NCBI GenBank assembly: GCA_030760725.1
Contig: JASWHV010000011.1
Location: forward strand, 19,307,501 to 19,371,500
Length of the DNA: 64,000 nucleotides
Direction: 5' to 3'
Origin: Neostapfia colusana
Lineage: Eukaryota; Streptophyta; Magnoliopsida; Poales; Poaceae
The first letter of the stretch is position 1. Each line of letters begins with the position of its first letter. Position numbers and translations under genes: made by a program. Below are positions 10,529 to 23,924 of this stretch, piece by piece. The notes under the pieces were generated by a model. That model did no database searches and was not told the origin of the DNA. It was given only the letters and a program-made list of their open reading frames with translations.

Positions 10529-13500
10529 TGTAAAAGTGCCAAAAATGTGTATGAATAAAAACTAAAGTTTGAATTCATATGTGTGGCAAAGACATGAAAA
10601 ATGGGACTTGCTAAAACTTTTCTTCATGCAAGGTAATACATGGATGAACATCCAACATGAGGTTCACCTTTTTATTTAAAAGTGTTGAACCAATAAGGAG
10701 TTAAGTACCTCTTTGCATGTAATTTTAAAAATTAGATTTGAAATTCAATGTTCACACATGTAGTGACCAAGGACTTTGATTAAAACTGCAGCCACATAGT
10801 TGGAATAATAGGGAGGAGTTTGATCCCCAACTTTCTATTTGTAGGGTCGGCTCAAAAAGGAGTTAAAGAGAAGAATTTGCAAACTTCAACCCAATTCAAA
10901 TTTGGCAAGCAAATTCAAACTGAATTGGAAGGATTCAAATTCTAACCCACATTTTAAAACTCAGAATTGTGGGAATTGAAAAGATTAGTTTGAGAAGATA
11001 TTTGGGGAAGAAATGTGGGGTGGGACCCACATGTCATAGAGCTAAAGGAGGAGCCTTACTCACTAAGTTTTACTCTCGGTGGGAACTTTTCCCGAGCAGC
11101 TCACGAGCGCCACCGAGCAGCTTGCCGGCGACAGCTCCTGTTGCCGGTCTCCACGCGCTGGAGCACCGAGGGCGGTCCTGACCGCGTCCTCATCGTGATC
11201 ACAGGGCCTCAGACCGAACAAAAGCGCATTTGCCTCCTCTCTCGCGAGAACACCGAGCAACCCGAGCTCTCTCCCCTCCGCTCTCGGTCCGATCGAGAGA
11301 ACGGCAAAACCACCGCGCCTCATCCTCCCCCGAGCTTCTAAGCGCTTCCCCGAGATCAGCCTCCACCTCCCTGACCTGCAAGCCAGCGAGCTGCGGCCTC
11401 CAGTGCCCGAGAACAACCGCCGCCGCGGCGACCGAGTTCAAGAAGGTGATCGGGCGCTCGTGGACAGCCCTGCACAGGGGGTTTCACGGCCGAGCGATCA
11501 CACCTACGAACGTGCACGGGTGCGGTGCTGCTCTCAGCCGAAGCTCAGGCCGTACCGTGAGCTGTCGACGGCGAATTTCGAGGTTTTTCTCCGGCGACCT
11601 CATTTCGAGCTTCCGGTATGGATTCAGCAAATTCCCGCTCTCTAATCCTCCCTAGGTCATCAAACTTTGCACGTAGCTTTCCTCCGTTTTCCCTTTTGCA
11701 TCCAGCGCATGAAAACACCTCAGACCGATGAATCTCGAGCTTTCCTTGGGTTGTTCATGGCGGACCCATACGGTCGCACGGTGACAACCCATTTCCAGTC
11801 AGTCCCGAGCCACTTTGAGGTCGTGCCAATCTTCCTAGAGGTGCGCTGGTGCTGTAGGGCTCGTCGGCGTAGGTTTTGGCGTGCTGGAAACCCTTGGCAA
11901 CGCTACCGAACCTCCACAGTGGCTGCCGCACGTCGCCGGCCAGTTTCCGGCCGCCGGCAGCCCGAGCAGACCCCACAGTCGTGTTCCTCGGTGTCACAAA
12001 CTTCCTGGCGGCCAGTCCTAACCCGTGCAGTGGTCTGCAGCGGTGAACCGGCGAGGAGGGATTTGCTCCGGCGAGGGGAAAACGCGCGGGCGCGAGAGAG
12101 CCGGCGGGAGGTTGAAGAAGGCGTGGGCCCCGCCTGTCAGCAGCTCAAATTTTAAACCCAGGATCGGGTGTGGTCGGGATTCCATGTGTTGGCGCGCAGA
12201 GACGCTGTGGCCCGGTGTGGCTTCGATTCTATTGGCTGGAATTCAAAACTGTGGGTCCAGCCGGATCTTCTGTAGGAAAACAATTCCAGACTTAGCTCCA
12301 TCTTTGGAAATTCATAGCTCCCTGTAGAAAACTCCAATTTGAGTGATTCCAATTGGGTTGGATTCATCTCTCTTAGTTATATCCAAATATAAACTCAGAT
12401 TTATATGAAAGTTAATATTATATTCTGGAAAATTCTTGGAATGTTTTCTGAAAAAGAGTTATTGAGGGAGTTTGGGTTAACCAAAAATACCCAAATTTTT
12501 CCAGAATATTCCTTAGCATAGTATTGAGCTAGTAGCAAATTTTCAGCTCATTTGAGGATAATTTGAGTAGGAATTTGCCAAATGCAAACTACTGTGTTCA
12601 AAAGAGTCCAGAAACATTTTCAGAAAATGTTTCCCACTTCAAAAATCTGTTCTAAGCAATCCATAGCTCCAAAAATCATAGGAAAATTTAGTCAAGGTCT
12701 CGGAGACATACTTGGAATTGTAGTTCACTTAATTGAGCATGAAAAATGCACATTACCTCATAATTAATTCTTTTGAGTAGGAATGCTTATGGAATTGTTC
12801 TGGGAGAACTACTCAAGTAAAAGGGCTGAATTTTGGACCAGATTACTCTCATGTGATCAAGAACTCACATGTAAATTATCAGCCAAAGATGGGTCTTTGA
12901 ACTCCCTTTTCTTATTCTCCATACTTATGTATAAGGGAAAAATACAGAAGAGATATTGTGAGAATTATGGAGGACACAATATGACTCCACATTAGCTGCA
13001 ATTTGGCAAGCTAAATCCTTAGGTAGTATAGAACCTGCTGTAAAAGTTTTGAGGCCATTGGAGTTATTGTTCTTCAGTTGCACTCAAATGTTTTCAGCTT
13101 ACCTATTATGTTCATTAGGGAAAATGGTTAGTGTATAGATAAGGCCTTAAGATCAATTTAGTTTATTTCTGTTCTTTGCACAACAGAGGCAAACCAAGCC
13201 ATGCTTGGCTTTTCCACACAACCTCTGTCCCTAAGAGATTAATTCTATAACTTCTTTCCATTACATTCTATAAAACATGTGCATATGCATTTCAATAGGA
13301 ACCACGACGAAGGGGACTCAAAGGAGTGATTCATCAAAGTGGATCAAGCTCCGGAGAGTCAAGGGTAGATCTGCAAGGACACTAACTGTTATATACGACT
13401 ACCATGCAAAACAGGCAAGCTCCGGTTTGCATTTAACAGCTGTTAAGTTTTTGTTTTGTATTAACTTTCAGTCAAGATATGAACTGTGCATTAGGTCTAG

Positions 13501-14831
13501 TGTTTGATACTCCTCTTGCATAGCCAAATAAATCATGGAGTATTGGATAGGTGTCTTTCACGTGTAGAACTGCCATGCTTAAGTATGGTTCGGTAGAAGT
13601 CGAGTGGTGAGATGCTACTCGCAGTTTCAGGAACAACAGGGGCATATGGGAATTGGTTCATAATTGAATTAGCAAGTTAAAGTTGAGACCGGAAGGTTGT
13701 AGGGGCAGCAGGACATAGGGGCCTGGGTGCTGTAGACCTGTCCGTGTCGGTCAAGGACCGATCCGTATGCGGCCCTGTTGAACAAGTTTGAGTTGTGTAC
13801 CGGACTCATGCTGGCTATATGGGACCCAGTAAACCGATGTACCTCGGGAAGCTGTCGTTGGGACTTTTCGGGTCGCCTCAGGCGGACGGCCGGTGTGCAG
13901 TATGTGGGGAATATTCTAATGACATCTCACGTCGGAAGGTGCACCATGAGAGTAGCTACTGTACGGGGCGACTTGATCGATTCAGCAGCGGTGAAACGGG
14001 GGAAAGGCTGCCACGTACGAGATCAGTGATGGTTGTTGTAGGCAACGTCGAGTACGGGCGTACATGTCGTGTAGTCCGGGTGTTATTGATTCAAATCACC
14101 GTCGCTCACAGAATGGACCGAGCATACATGTTCTCACAGTCGTGACGTAGTAAGAACTTGCATGAGAAAGGAACTAATCTTTATGATGTGAAGTATTATC
14201 CTACCTTTGTCTTGGATCTTGATGAATAGGCTAGTGCAAACTCGATTCTTTTATGCCATGAGCAAATTACATCGGGGGAAAACGTTTCTTGTTTAATTGT
14301 GGACTCCCGATGTGGCGTGCCCAGGGTTACTTAAAATGCTGCAATTAATACCTTAAAGTAAGGATTCACTTTTAGGCTAGTTTAATTATGCTTATGCCAT
14401 CCTATGTTAGGTTCATAACCTCACTTAGAGTTTCATGTTTAGGGTGACGGTTAAGTCTTGCTGGGCGTTATGCTCACGGATGCTATCCAAGTTGTTTTGC
14501 AGGTAATTGACTCGATGCTTATGAGAAGGGGTGCCGATGAGACTCGGGAACCTCTGAGTGCTTACTCAAAGAGCATCCTCGCCGCTGCAGATTGTCTTCG
14601 TGTTGCTAGTAAGAAACGTCCGCGGGCTGGACCGTTTCTTTGCTGCTAGTTTAGATATGAGTCGTGAGAGTGATAGTCTTCCGCTGTAGTTTACTCTGAT
14701 ATAACTATTTGTAAAACTTCCCTGTACGCTTCCGCTAATTTCATTTATGTAATATGATGTGTGTATATCGACCCGTGTGCTGTTGGGTGCCGCATAATAC
14801 GGCACCACCCGACGAGGTCCTGGCCGTCTCA
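10529..14831 (+). mobile_element. solo LTR B, Tekay-like chromovirus, 4303 bp
   Basis: It starts TGTAAAAGTGCC and ends GGCCGTCTCA. The 5-bp target duplication CTCGG (10524-10528 and 14832-14836) is perfect. It lies in the RNase H part of the Tat host, and host coding continues in frame on both sides (FVWT-like, then EEAGKAFQELKKFL). It has the same order of landmarks as A and E: an AT-rich start, a GC-rich leader around 11060-12150, a 'caggcaagctccggtttgca' site near 13410 and a 'gtgctgttgggtgccgcat' tail. It holds no gag or pol. In this copy the micro-ORF exons are degenerate, because the second begins with a stop in the shared frame. Confidence 0.87.
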
Positions 14832-14983
14832 CTCGGTCCATACGAACGGACCAGATTTGCCCAGAAGCTTGAAGAATAGAAGAGCCCGCTCAGCTAGTCT
14901 AGAGATAACCGACTGAGCACAACCAAGCATCCGGTGAGCTTCTGCACGTCCTTGATGTGGGCAGGTGTCTGCATTGATTCTAT
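14832..14983 (-). pseudogene. Tat reverse transcriptase C-terminal fragment
   Basis: This short piece encodes the end of RT on the minus strand (ESMQTPAHIKDVQKLTGCLV, then VLSRLSLD), a signature of Tat elements in which the polymerase thumb follows the palm. It is bounded by LTR C at 14984 and LTR B at 14831. Its upstream continuation is at 31845-32186 beyond LTR C (EKFKAI), and its downstream continuation is at 10528. Confidence 0.88.
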
Positions 14984-17900
14984 TGTAAAGGTCCCAAAAA
15001 TATTAATACAAACAAACTCAAGTTTGATCAAGCATTTGGTTTCATGGATATGAAAAGTGGGACTTGTATAAACTTTCACATGTGATGATGCACATGAGAG
15101 CTCTCTCTACACAAGTTCATGTTTATTTGCATGCTTTGAACCAAGGTGGATTTAAAACCACAGATGTAAAGTCTCATGTGCAATAGAAAGTTTGAAATCA
15201 GCTTTTGAACTCAATTTGTTCTAGTCAAATTTCAAATGAGGGCAACACAATGGAAATTCAAACTTTTGTGTTCAAAGTCAAATTTGCAGCAGCTAAATTT
15301 TAAATCAGGTTTCATATTTGAATTCCTTAGGTACAAATTAGTGGGGATGCAAAGTCTTATGAATTTTGGAGATGTTTTGCTATCCATTTTCCAAATGGAC
15401 TTAAATTTACAATGAATTCAAATACACTTTGAATTTGGATGAAATTTGCCCAATTATCCAAATGAAGTTCAGATTTCAACTCCAAACAATTGAATTGGTC
15501 ATTTGTCAAATTTGGAGATATTTTGGAGAGATAAGGGGGAGTGTGGGACCCAATTGTCATATGCCCAAAAGATCTTCAGTGTTCAGTCTCTGTTTCTCCA
15601 CTCGATAGCCACCAAGACAGAGCCGAAGCTTCACCCGGGCGACACCGAGACACACCGAGGACACCTCCTCGCAGTCTCCCTCGTGCTGGCGAGCTGCTTC
15701 CCGGTCTCATCACCTCATCCCGTGTTCGTTTTGCCCACAGGACCGAGAACCCACCTCTGTTCTTCCTCACCGACAGACTGAACCGAGCCCTGCCTCGCCG
15801 CCACTTCGGTCTCGATCGGGAAACCTCATTCCCGTGCGTACCAAGCCTCAAGCAGTAGCAAAATGGAACCACGGATCCCTCCACAACCTCCTCGAACCAC
15901 AGCTGATCGGTTCTTGGCCTTCCTCACGCGGGAACGAATTTTTCACGTGGCGGCCAAACCACAACCGAAGAGGTGCTCCCGTGGACAGACTCACCCGAAG
16001 CTTTTCACGGCCGAGCAAGAGCACCATTGGAAGTGCATGACCTCCACGCTGCTCACCTCCAAAGCTTAAGCCGAGTGGTTGATCATCGATGGCGGAATTT
16101 CAGTTTTACTTCCGTCCGGTGTAAACCAACCCTCGGGTAAGGAAACCCGAAATTCCCATTCAATCTTCGTTTATAGTTCGGCAAACTTCACACACATGCT
16201 CTAGAATAGCCTACAATCTTCCACACATGAAAACACCGCCTACGATGAGGAGTAGAGGCACTAATTCAAGGTATTCCGATGGCGCACCACCGTTTTCATC
16301 TCGGGCGCACGGTGAGAAGTATCTTAGAGTCATTTCCGATCCCTTTTGAACCCATGTCGAGCTTCTACGGACTCCATCAGTGCTGTAGAGCCGCTCCACC
16401 GAGGTTTTGGCGGGCTAGAAGGGCCGGGCGACGTTGCCGGACCTCGGTTTGAGCCGCCGCTCGACACGAGCTAAGGTAGAGCCATCGCCGGTCGGAGGAA
16501 GTACTTCCAACATGTTCAGTGCATGTGTTTAGGCCCTGGCAGCAAGTGGGAGCGTGGGAGATGGCCGGAGAAGCAAGCTCCGGCGAGGGGCGGCGCGGGC
16601 GCGCGCGGCAGTTGTCCAGAGGTTGAAGAAGGGGCCGGGCCCGCACGTTAGTCACTCGGTTAAAAGGGGCTGGATCTTCTGTGGCGCCGGATAACATGTG
16701 ACAATGCGTGAAAGATTCTGTGGCCCCGTGTGGCATTGCTGAGGAAGTGCCACGTAGCCCTGGACCCCACCGTCAGAGTTTAAACTTTTCCCCGAGTTTA
16801 TTTGAAATCCAGATTTCCTTCAAATTTTGGAAGAGCATATCTTTTGCTAGGAAACTCCAAAATTAGTGATTCAAATTGGGTTAGATTCATATTGAAAAAA
16901 TATATCCAAATATGCAACCCAATTTGTATGAAAGTCAATAATTAATTCTGGAAAATGCTTTAAAATTTTCAGTAAAAGAATTTTCAAGGGAGTTTGGTTC
17001 ATCAAAAAATCCTCAAATTTTGCCAGAATAATACTTAGGATGTTATTTAACCCATATAAAATTTTCAGATCATTTAGAGTTGATTTGATTAGGAGAATTT
17101 AGAGTTCAATTTGCTGTATTCAAATGAATACAGAAACTTTTTCAGAAAATCCCCAAAACTTGAAAATTCAGTTCTGGGCAATTCTTAGCTCCAAAAATCC
17201 TTGGAAAATTCATGAAGGCTCTATGAACTATAATTGAAATTGTAGTTCACTAATTTTTACATGAACATGTGAGTTACTTCCGAATTAATTCCTTTTTGCT
17301 TAATTGCTTAGGGAATTGTTCTGAGTAAACCACTCAATGAAAATTGCTAATTTTTGGTCCAGAACACTTTCTTGTGACAAGGAACTCACATGAAAAAGTT
17401 CAGCTAAAGTTGAGCTCTGGTTCAGTACTTTTCAGTACACTTTGCTTAGGTGAAGTCATTCCAATTAGGAAAAGCACTAAGCACTTGATCATTTTGCTAA
17501 ACCCAACTCCAACCACTAGCACCAGTGTCATCTTAAATTCTTAAACAGAGTTCTGGTTTTAAACTTATCATTAGGCTTGTTAGCAAAAGATTTACAATTA
17601 AATGCATGTGTATCTCATATCATATAGTCATCGATGTGGGAAATTTTGAAGCAAAAGGGAGTTGGATCAAAAAGCAAGGTGACCAAGCCTAAAGTGATCA
17701 GCAACCCTAACTGAACTTACATTCTTAGTCACCTGCAAAACAGGCAAGCACTGGTTTGCATTCGAGCAATTTTATAAAATATTTTCATTTCTAGAGATCA
17801 TAGCTAGGAATTATTGATTGCATTAGGTCTAGATGATATTAGAAACCCATTTGCATGACCAGATTTACTCAGGAGAGAACGGGTAGATTAGCACCTCCTC

Positions 17901-18502
17901 GAGTGGATTTGGGCTACGCTAAATGATAGTTTGGAAGGACCGGTAGAAGTCGAGTAGTTGGAATCTACTCGCTAGTTTAGGGCTTGGTTTCATCAGAGCG
18001 GGTCGTAGATATAAGTATTGAGGAAAAATTAACAAGTGGGAAATTGAGACTGGGTAGGGAGATTTAGATGCAGCAGGCTGCGGACCGTGCGTGCATAGCC
18101 CTGCCTGTGTCGGTGAAGGCCCATCCGTACTTGGCACTGTTGGACAAGTTCGAGTTGTGTACCGGGCGCATATAGGCTATATGGGACCCAGGAAACCGAT
18201 GTAACTCATAAGATCCACATTGGAACTTTTCTAATCGGCTTAGGCTTTCAGCGTCAGTACAGCAGGAGGTAACTCGCTCAAGAACATATCACTGCGGGTA
18301 TGTACCTTGAGGGAGCTTGCTGTTCAGGGCTATTGGACTGCATCCTTTGTGGAAGAACTCGGAAGAGGTGGCTGCGTACAACATCAGTCAAGGTTGCTGC
18401 CGGTAACTCGGAGTATGGGTGTATGTGTCGTGTAGTCTGGGCGTGTACTGATTCGAATCATCGTCGCTCATGGTCATATGAGCATACTTGCCCACTGTGT
18501 TG
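14984..18502 (+). mobile_element. LTR C, 5' part (solo LTR split by chromovirus F)
   Basis: It starts TGTAAAGGTCCC after TCTAT (14979-14983), which pairs with CCTAT at 31845-31849 beyond the other end of the nest. One base of the target duplication has mutated. The body follows the same order as LTRs A and B, including a GC-rich leader (15580-16660), 'caaaacaggcaagcactgg' near 17735 and 'gtgtcgg(t)...' blocks near 18110. It stops at 'cccactgtgttg', where the inverted LTR of F begins. The expected remaining 3' part is found near 31700-31844. Confidence 0.82.
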
Positions 18503-21500
18503 TGAGGGTCCGGCCTTCGACGGGGTCGTGCTGCTCGCTCGGGAATCACACTAGGTGGTGCCATGCGATGCGGCACCCAACAACATGGACGAAAAGACGG
18601 TAAGAACATATGAAATGATTTATAACTCAACATAAGCTCTTTTACAACATAATGTACACACGCAGCAGAATTTCAAAAGTTGGACATCTACTCACTCTCG
18701 ACCCTAACTACGCTGAAGAGAAGTCGTTCAACCTGTGAACGCTTCCTACTAGCTCCACCAAAGTAAGGCAACGGCTAGGTTTCCGGTGAGTTAAATGAAA
18801 CGTGAGGTTAGTTGTCTCACCGAACAACCATCTTCATAGCAGGCATCCTGCTACCTGCAAAAACAACTAAGAAGCAACCGTGAGCACTAAGGCTCAGCAA
18901 GTCTTAACCGTCAATACTAAACATGTAACTCTACATGCAGGGGTAGTAAGACAGTAGGAATGTGAACATTGCACAAAGAAGCTTGACTAAACTTGATCCT
19001 TATATTCATATTCTCATAGCATTCATTTTAGTGGTCCTCATGCCTCACAACACCGGAAGTCCATGATCAAACAAGAAACGCTTATTCCGATGTTGCTAGC
19101 CTAAGGTGGAAATGAACTTTAGTTGGAACTATATCTAATTCAGTCATGGTTCCAAATACAATGATTAATCTATGAACAATAAGTTAAGAGACTTAGTTCC
19201 TTTTCTTACTACGTCACGGCGCAGTGGGCAAGTATGCTCAATCCTCTTCTGCGAGGGACGGTGATTCGAATCAATAACAATCCGGAATACACGAGACATA
19301 CACTTGTCTCGAAAGACTCACACAAGAGCACTTTCTTACATTGTATGCAGCAACCTTTCACACAACACCCCGACATAGAAAAACATTTCATGCTGAGCAG
19401 GATGGTCCTCTACGCGGACACGTCGAAGTTACCCGTTAAAGGATTTACACCTCCCACCTTCTCAACGCCATTCCCATGTGAAAGATGAGTTTCTATATCA
19501 CGGTGCATCGAGTTAGATCAGTTTCATGGGTCCCATACCCCACTATATATCAGGTACAGCTCAATCTTGTCCAGCAGGGCCGCATACGCGCGGTCCTTAG
19601 CAACACGGACGGGGCTAAAACCAACCTCCACATTTGCCTTACCATCCTGGCCCAGGCCCAATGTGGTCTCAAGCATTGTCACACCCATCGCAGGTCGAGA
19701 CAACCTTGAGCACTCCATCGTACAGGAACTTCCCCGTCCCCATCTCATTGTCATGAGGGTGCTCTTATCATCAACCTCTCGCGAGTAAAGTCCATTTCTC
19801 GACCTTTCTCGCGAGTAGCTTTTTACTACTCGACTTCTACCGAGCTAGCTACAACATTAACCTAGCATCTACGACAAGGCAAATCCTACACTAAACCTTC
19901 TACTCATGGATGTAATATCCATGCAAGTGGGTTTGAAGCATCCTAGACATAATGCACAATATCAAGTCTAATAAACATGAGGTGAAGTAAAGCAAAATTT
20001 AAAACGGTAATTATATGCAAACCCGGGCTTGCCTTGCTCAATTGTTTGTTAGAAGCTAGGATTAATATTCCTCCGGTGAATCTTCTGAACTCGTCACGAG
20101 ATGGAGATCCTATCTGCAGAGTTGAGTCCTCATCGAACGTCGACGTCACGTGAGCTATTGAGATGATTATGCACATATATTCAAAATCAACTTAGAAAAT
20201 GCTTTAAGAACTGTTGTACAAGTTAACTTACACTTAAAAGGGACAAACAACAGCAAGGTTTCTGTTGTTGGATCTACATCCTTAGAGAGAAAGAATGCTA
20301 GGTGAGAAGGGAGGTAAAATTAATCACCATGTGATTAAGTCCTTATATGAACCTTAGACCTAAATAATGGTAGCTCGAGATCCAGGGGTCCAATGAAGCT
20401 GAAAATTTAACCATGGCTTCAAGGAAAGGTATGTAGACAGTGTGCACAATTTGAGCTCATGAAATAGCTCCAAGTGATCACAACAATTCTTGATTTGGTT
20501 TTATCTAATCTGCCTTTACCTCCTAGATATTAAGCTTTCCTATGCTGAAAAGTAGACTTTTTTTGAAGTACAATATGTGCTGAGTCCATAGGAATTGGTT
20601 TTATAATTTTTGGAGTTTCCTACATGGAGATATGGATTTTACAAGGATTGGATTAAAGCTGAAAATGGGCTCAGTTCATTTTCCTATTTTTCTTAGACAT
20701 AAAAAATTAACACATCATTTGACCAAGCAAATGAGGTCCAATGCTTCTGAAATTTTTACTGGAGTTCAAATATATTTGGTAGGATATCCTTCCCAAAATT
20801 GGGAATTTTCCAAATAATATAACTACAGAAATAAATCCTACAAAAATTTCTTATATGAATTAATGAGCCAAATCCAAAGATTTTCATAAATATTGGGATG
20901 CACCGCTGGATAGTACTGTCTGAGAGGAATCCAAAAAAATTTATTTGAAAATTTTTGGACACTCCTACACAAAATTGTGGCTATTTTATGTTTGAACCGA
21001 AATAGCAAAAATCCTCAACATGTTTAAACACTGCCGGTGGGTCCCACAACACAGTGCTCTTCTTCAACCTCGTGCCAGAGAAACAGAGTGGCGGCGGTCT
21101 CCGTCGAGGGTCGCCGGAATCGCTTTCCCGGCCACCTCCCCACCCCATACTCGCCGCCCCCCATTATTCCCCACGCTGAGTCCATTTGAGAGGTCACCGG
21201 CGGTCGGCGATGTCCGGAAATTGGTGTGCGGCGGTCGCAGTCCCGATTAGGGTTCCGGCAAGGTTGGGCACGCTTGTTTCTCCACCAAATCGTTAGGTTT
21301 TTGGCTCTAGAGCACCAGGGGAAGGTGTAGAAGGTGGAAATGGACTCTAACAACGGTGAAACGGCCGGCAACCGAGGGCTCCACGGTGACCCGAGGTGGT
21401 TTTTCCATGTTGCCAAGAAAAACAGCAAGAACTCGATCAATTATGGATGGTTTTGCTCGGTTCTTCTTCGAGGAGGGGTGATAGGAGGTGTACAAGCTAC

Positions 21501-22671
21501 GTGCAAGTTAGCTCGACCCTTGGTTGCTCATGGAGCTCAAATTTGAGTCTAACTCGGAGCTTAAGAGTATGAACTAGGTTTCGGGTTTTGTGGAAATTCT
21601 CACTAGTGGATGGATCATTTGCTAAACGGATTTTGGCTACATGATCTATGGAGGATAGCGCACCTTTCTTGTGTATCGAGTGGGAGGGGAGGATGGCCGT
21701 GGCGTGCTGCCCACAGTGACCCGAAATGGAATTCTGCCGTTTGCACCTCGGTCTCAGTGGCGATCGTTGAATTGTGATCAACAGCAGCAAAGAAACTTCG
21801 GTGTAGCGAGGGGAGCAGCTAGAGCACGTGTTGGCGCTCACTTTTGCTGTGTATCACTCGAGCCAACAAAGATCAGCGCCGGTGAACGATCGAGAAAAAT
21901 AGAGGCGGCACCGGTGGCCAGCCTTCGCGCATGGAAGCAGAACAACGGCCGAATGAGTGAGAGAGGAAGCAAACTGGTGTTGTGCTCATGCGTGGAGGAT
22001 GGGCAACGAGTCGACCGTCGGTCTAGAAGGAGCTGGCGCCGAGAGCTCGTCACGAACGGGTTTTGCCGGGAGCTGTCATGCACTGAGGAGGCGAGGGAGT
22101 CGGTTCCCTGCACAGTCTATGACATGTGGGTCCACAGCCCCTATTGCTTTTCTATTCTCTGTGCTTTGAGATTCCCATGCAAATGTTGTCCAAATCACAC
22201 CAAGTTTGGAGAATAGGCCAAACATGATGTGAGAAATTTGAATCTAAACTTAGATTTCAAAATTGAGCATGTTTGAATGTGCTCTCAAATAATCCTTTGA
22301 ACAGATCGTATATGAGCTCCAAAATTCCCCAAATTTGCACCAGAATCTCTTTGATACATGAGGAATCCATTAGTAACTTCACTTTTGTGCCTTTGGACAA
22401 GCTGAATATGAATTCTTTTAAAAGATTTCAAATTATGTTTAAATTACCCTCCATCCTCTACACGTGGAGTATGTGCACATGAGTGCAATTTAGGGAGTAA
22501 AGTTCTTTCCCTAGGTTAACATGTGTTCAGCATGGGCTAGAGAAATTTTTTAACTCCCTTACATGTCCATTTTTTTGTTCATCATTTCATGTGACACAAC
22601 TCAAGCTTTCCTTTGCCTTAACTTTGTTTCACAATGTGAAATAAAACTTTACAGAAGTTAGGGCTGTTACA
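18503..22671 (-). mobile_element. 3' LTR of chromovirus F (Tekay-like), 4169 bp
   Basis: Read on the minus strand it starts TGTAACAGCCC at 22671 and ends GGCCGGACCCTCA at 18503. It directly follows the polypurine tract and coding region of F, so it anchors the whole long-LTR family to a chromovirus. Its tail (gggtgccgcatcgcatggc, reading minus) is the same block that ends A-E. The AT-rich U3 (20500-22670) and GC-rich leader (21050-22110 on plus) resemble those of the solo LTRs. The 5' LTR of F was not found. Confidence 0.87.
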
Positions 22672-22697
22672 TTCCCCCCCCCCCCCCCCCTTAAAAG
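22672..22697 (-). other. polypurine tract of chromovirus F
   Basis: On the minus strand an A-rich start (CTTTTAA) runs into 17 consecutive G and AA, immediately before the LTR. A polypurine tract in this place primes plus-strand DNA synthesis. The exact length of the G run may suffer from sequencing or assembly error. Confidence 0.85.
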
Positions 22698-22741
22698 AAT
22701 CTCGTCCCGAGATTATAAAAAGAAAGAGGAAGGAAGAAAAA

Positions 22742-23924
22742 CTACTGGACATATGGTACAAACAAGTCGGGAAAATTTAAACGGAGAAAATCCTCGCTTT
22801 CCAACGTGGCTTCATCAGCGGTGTGGTTGCTCCACAAGACTTTGTAAAATCGCAATGTCTAATTTCTTGTGGCGCGAGTCTTCTCGTCAATAATGTGTAT
22901 CAGATACTCAGAATAAGTGAGATCCGGTTGAAGATACTCGATGTTTTCCATATGAAATGCAGTTGGGTACTTAAGACATTTCCGCAGCTGGGAGATGTGG
23001 AAAACATTGTGAATACCCGAAAGTGATGTCGGTAACTCCAGCCGATAAGCTACGGGGTCCACATATATCGATGATGGCAAATGGACAAATGAATCGCGGA
23101 GCGAGTTTTCCCTTCACTCCGAAGCAATGAACCCCTTTCATCGGAGAGACACGAAGATAAAGGTGGTCCCTGATGTCGAAATGGAGATGTCAACGTAATT
23201 TGTCTGCATAACTTTTCTGCCGAGATTGAGCAGCCTTTAAGTTGGCTTGAATCACTCGCACTCGTTCCTCGGCTTCATTCACAAGATCAATCCCGTAGAC
23301 CACTCTCTCGCCGGACTCACGCCGATTCAGTGGTGTGCGGCACCTCCTGCGATAAAGAGCTTCATACGTGGCCATCTTGATGCTGGATTGATAACCGTTA
23401 TTATATGAGAATTCTGCTAACGGTAGATGGTCATTCAAATTCTTTCCATGATTGATGACACATGCCCGTAGCATATCCTCCAGAATCTGATTTACCCTTT
23501 CATTTTGATCATCGGTTTGCGGATGATACACTGAACTCTGAATTAACTTGGTTCCCAATGAAGCATGCAGTTGCTCCTAAAATCTGGATACGAATAACGC
23601 ACCTCGATAAGAGATGATGGTGAGGGGAACCCCATGTAAACAAACGATTCTCAAGATGAACAGCTTTGCAAATTTCTTTGCCACATATTTCATTTGGACT
23701 GGAATGAAATGAGCTGTCTTGGTCAAATGAACGATGATTACCCAAATAGAATCATGCTTGTTGATGGTCATGGGTAAACCGACGATGAAGTCCATACTAA
23801 TGTCTTCCCACATCCATCTTGGAAGCTTCAGCGGTTGAAGTGGTCCGGCTTTCCGCATATGGTCGGATTTAACCCGCCGAAACATATCACACTCGGATAA
23901 ATATTTTGCAATCTCTCTTTTCAT
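22742..23924 (-). pseudogene. chromovirus F integrase with C-terminal chromodomain
   Basis: The integrase core reads MWEDISMDFIVGLP (first catalytic Asp), then IISYRGALF, where Tyr replaces the second catalytic Asp, then HPQTDDQNERVNQI with the catalytic Glu. The core is split into two frames around 23560-23577. After it comes the GPFxV-like barrel (DPVAYRLELP, NVFHISQLRKCL). The chromodomain follows (VLWSNHTADEATLESEDFL) and ends near a stop at 22742. Chromodomains guide integration to modified chromatin and define chromoviruses. The NVFHVSQLRK and EATWE motifs point to the Tekay/Del clade. Because of the Asp-to-Tyr change and breaks it cannot be active. Confidence 0.9.

Noticed and set aside
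11230..11655. 141-residue Ser/Arg-rich open frame on the plus strand
   Set aside because: It lies in the GC-rich leader of solo LTR B. Similar open frames of unrelated sequence occur in the GC-rich parts of the other LTRs (for example 3455-3967, 11667-12155 and 51658-52032), as expected from base composition.
18480..18580. LTR tails facing each other as a possible hairpin or transposon end
   Set aside because: It is the meeting point of LTR C (plus) and the 3' LTR of chromovirus F (minus), explained by nested insertion.
21671..22216. 181-residue open frame on the plus strand
   Set aside because: It is antisense to the LTR of chromovirus F, in its GC-rich part, with no conserved counterpart in the sister LTRs.
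22674..22690. run of 17 C as a possible separate regulatory element
   Set aside because: Its place right before an LTR start, on the correct strand, explains it as the polypurine tract of chromovirus F.
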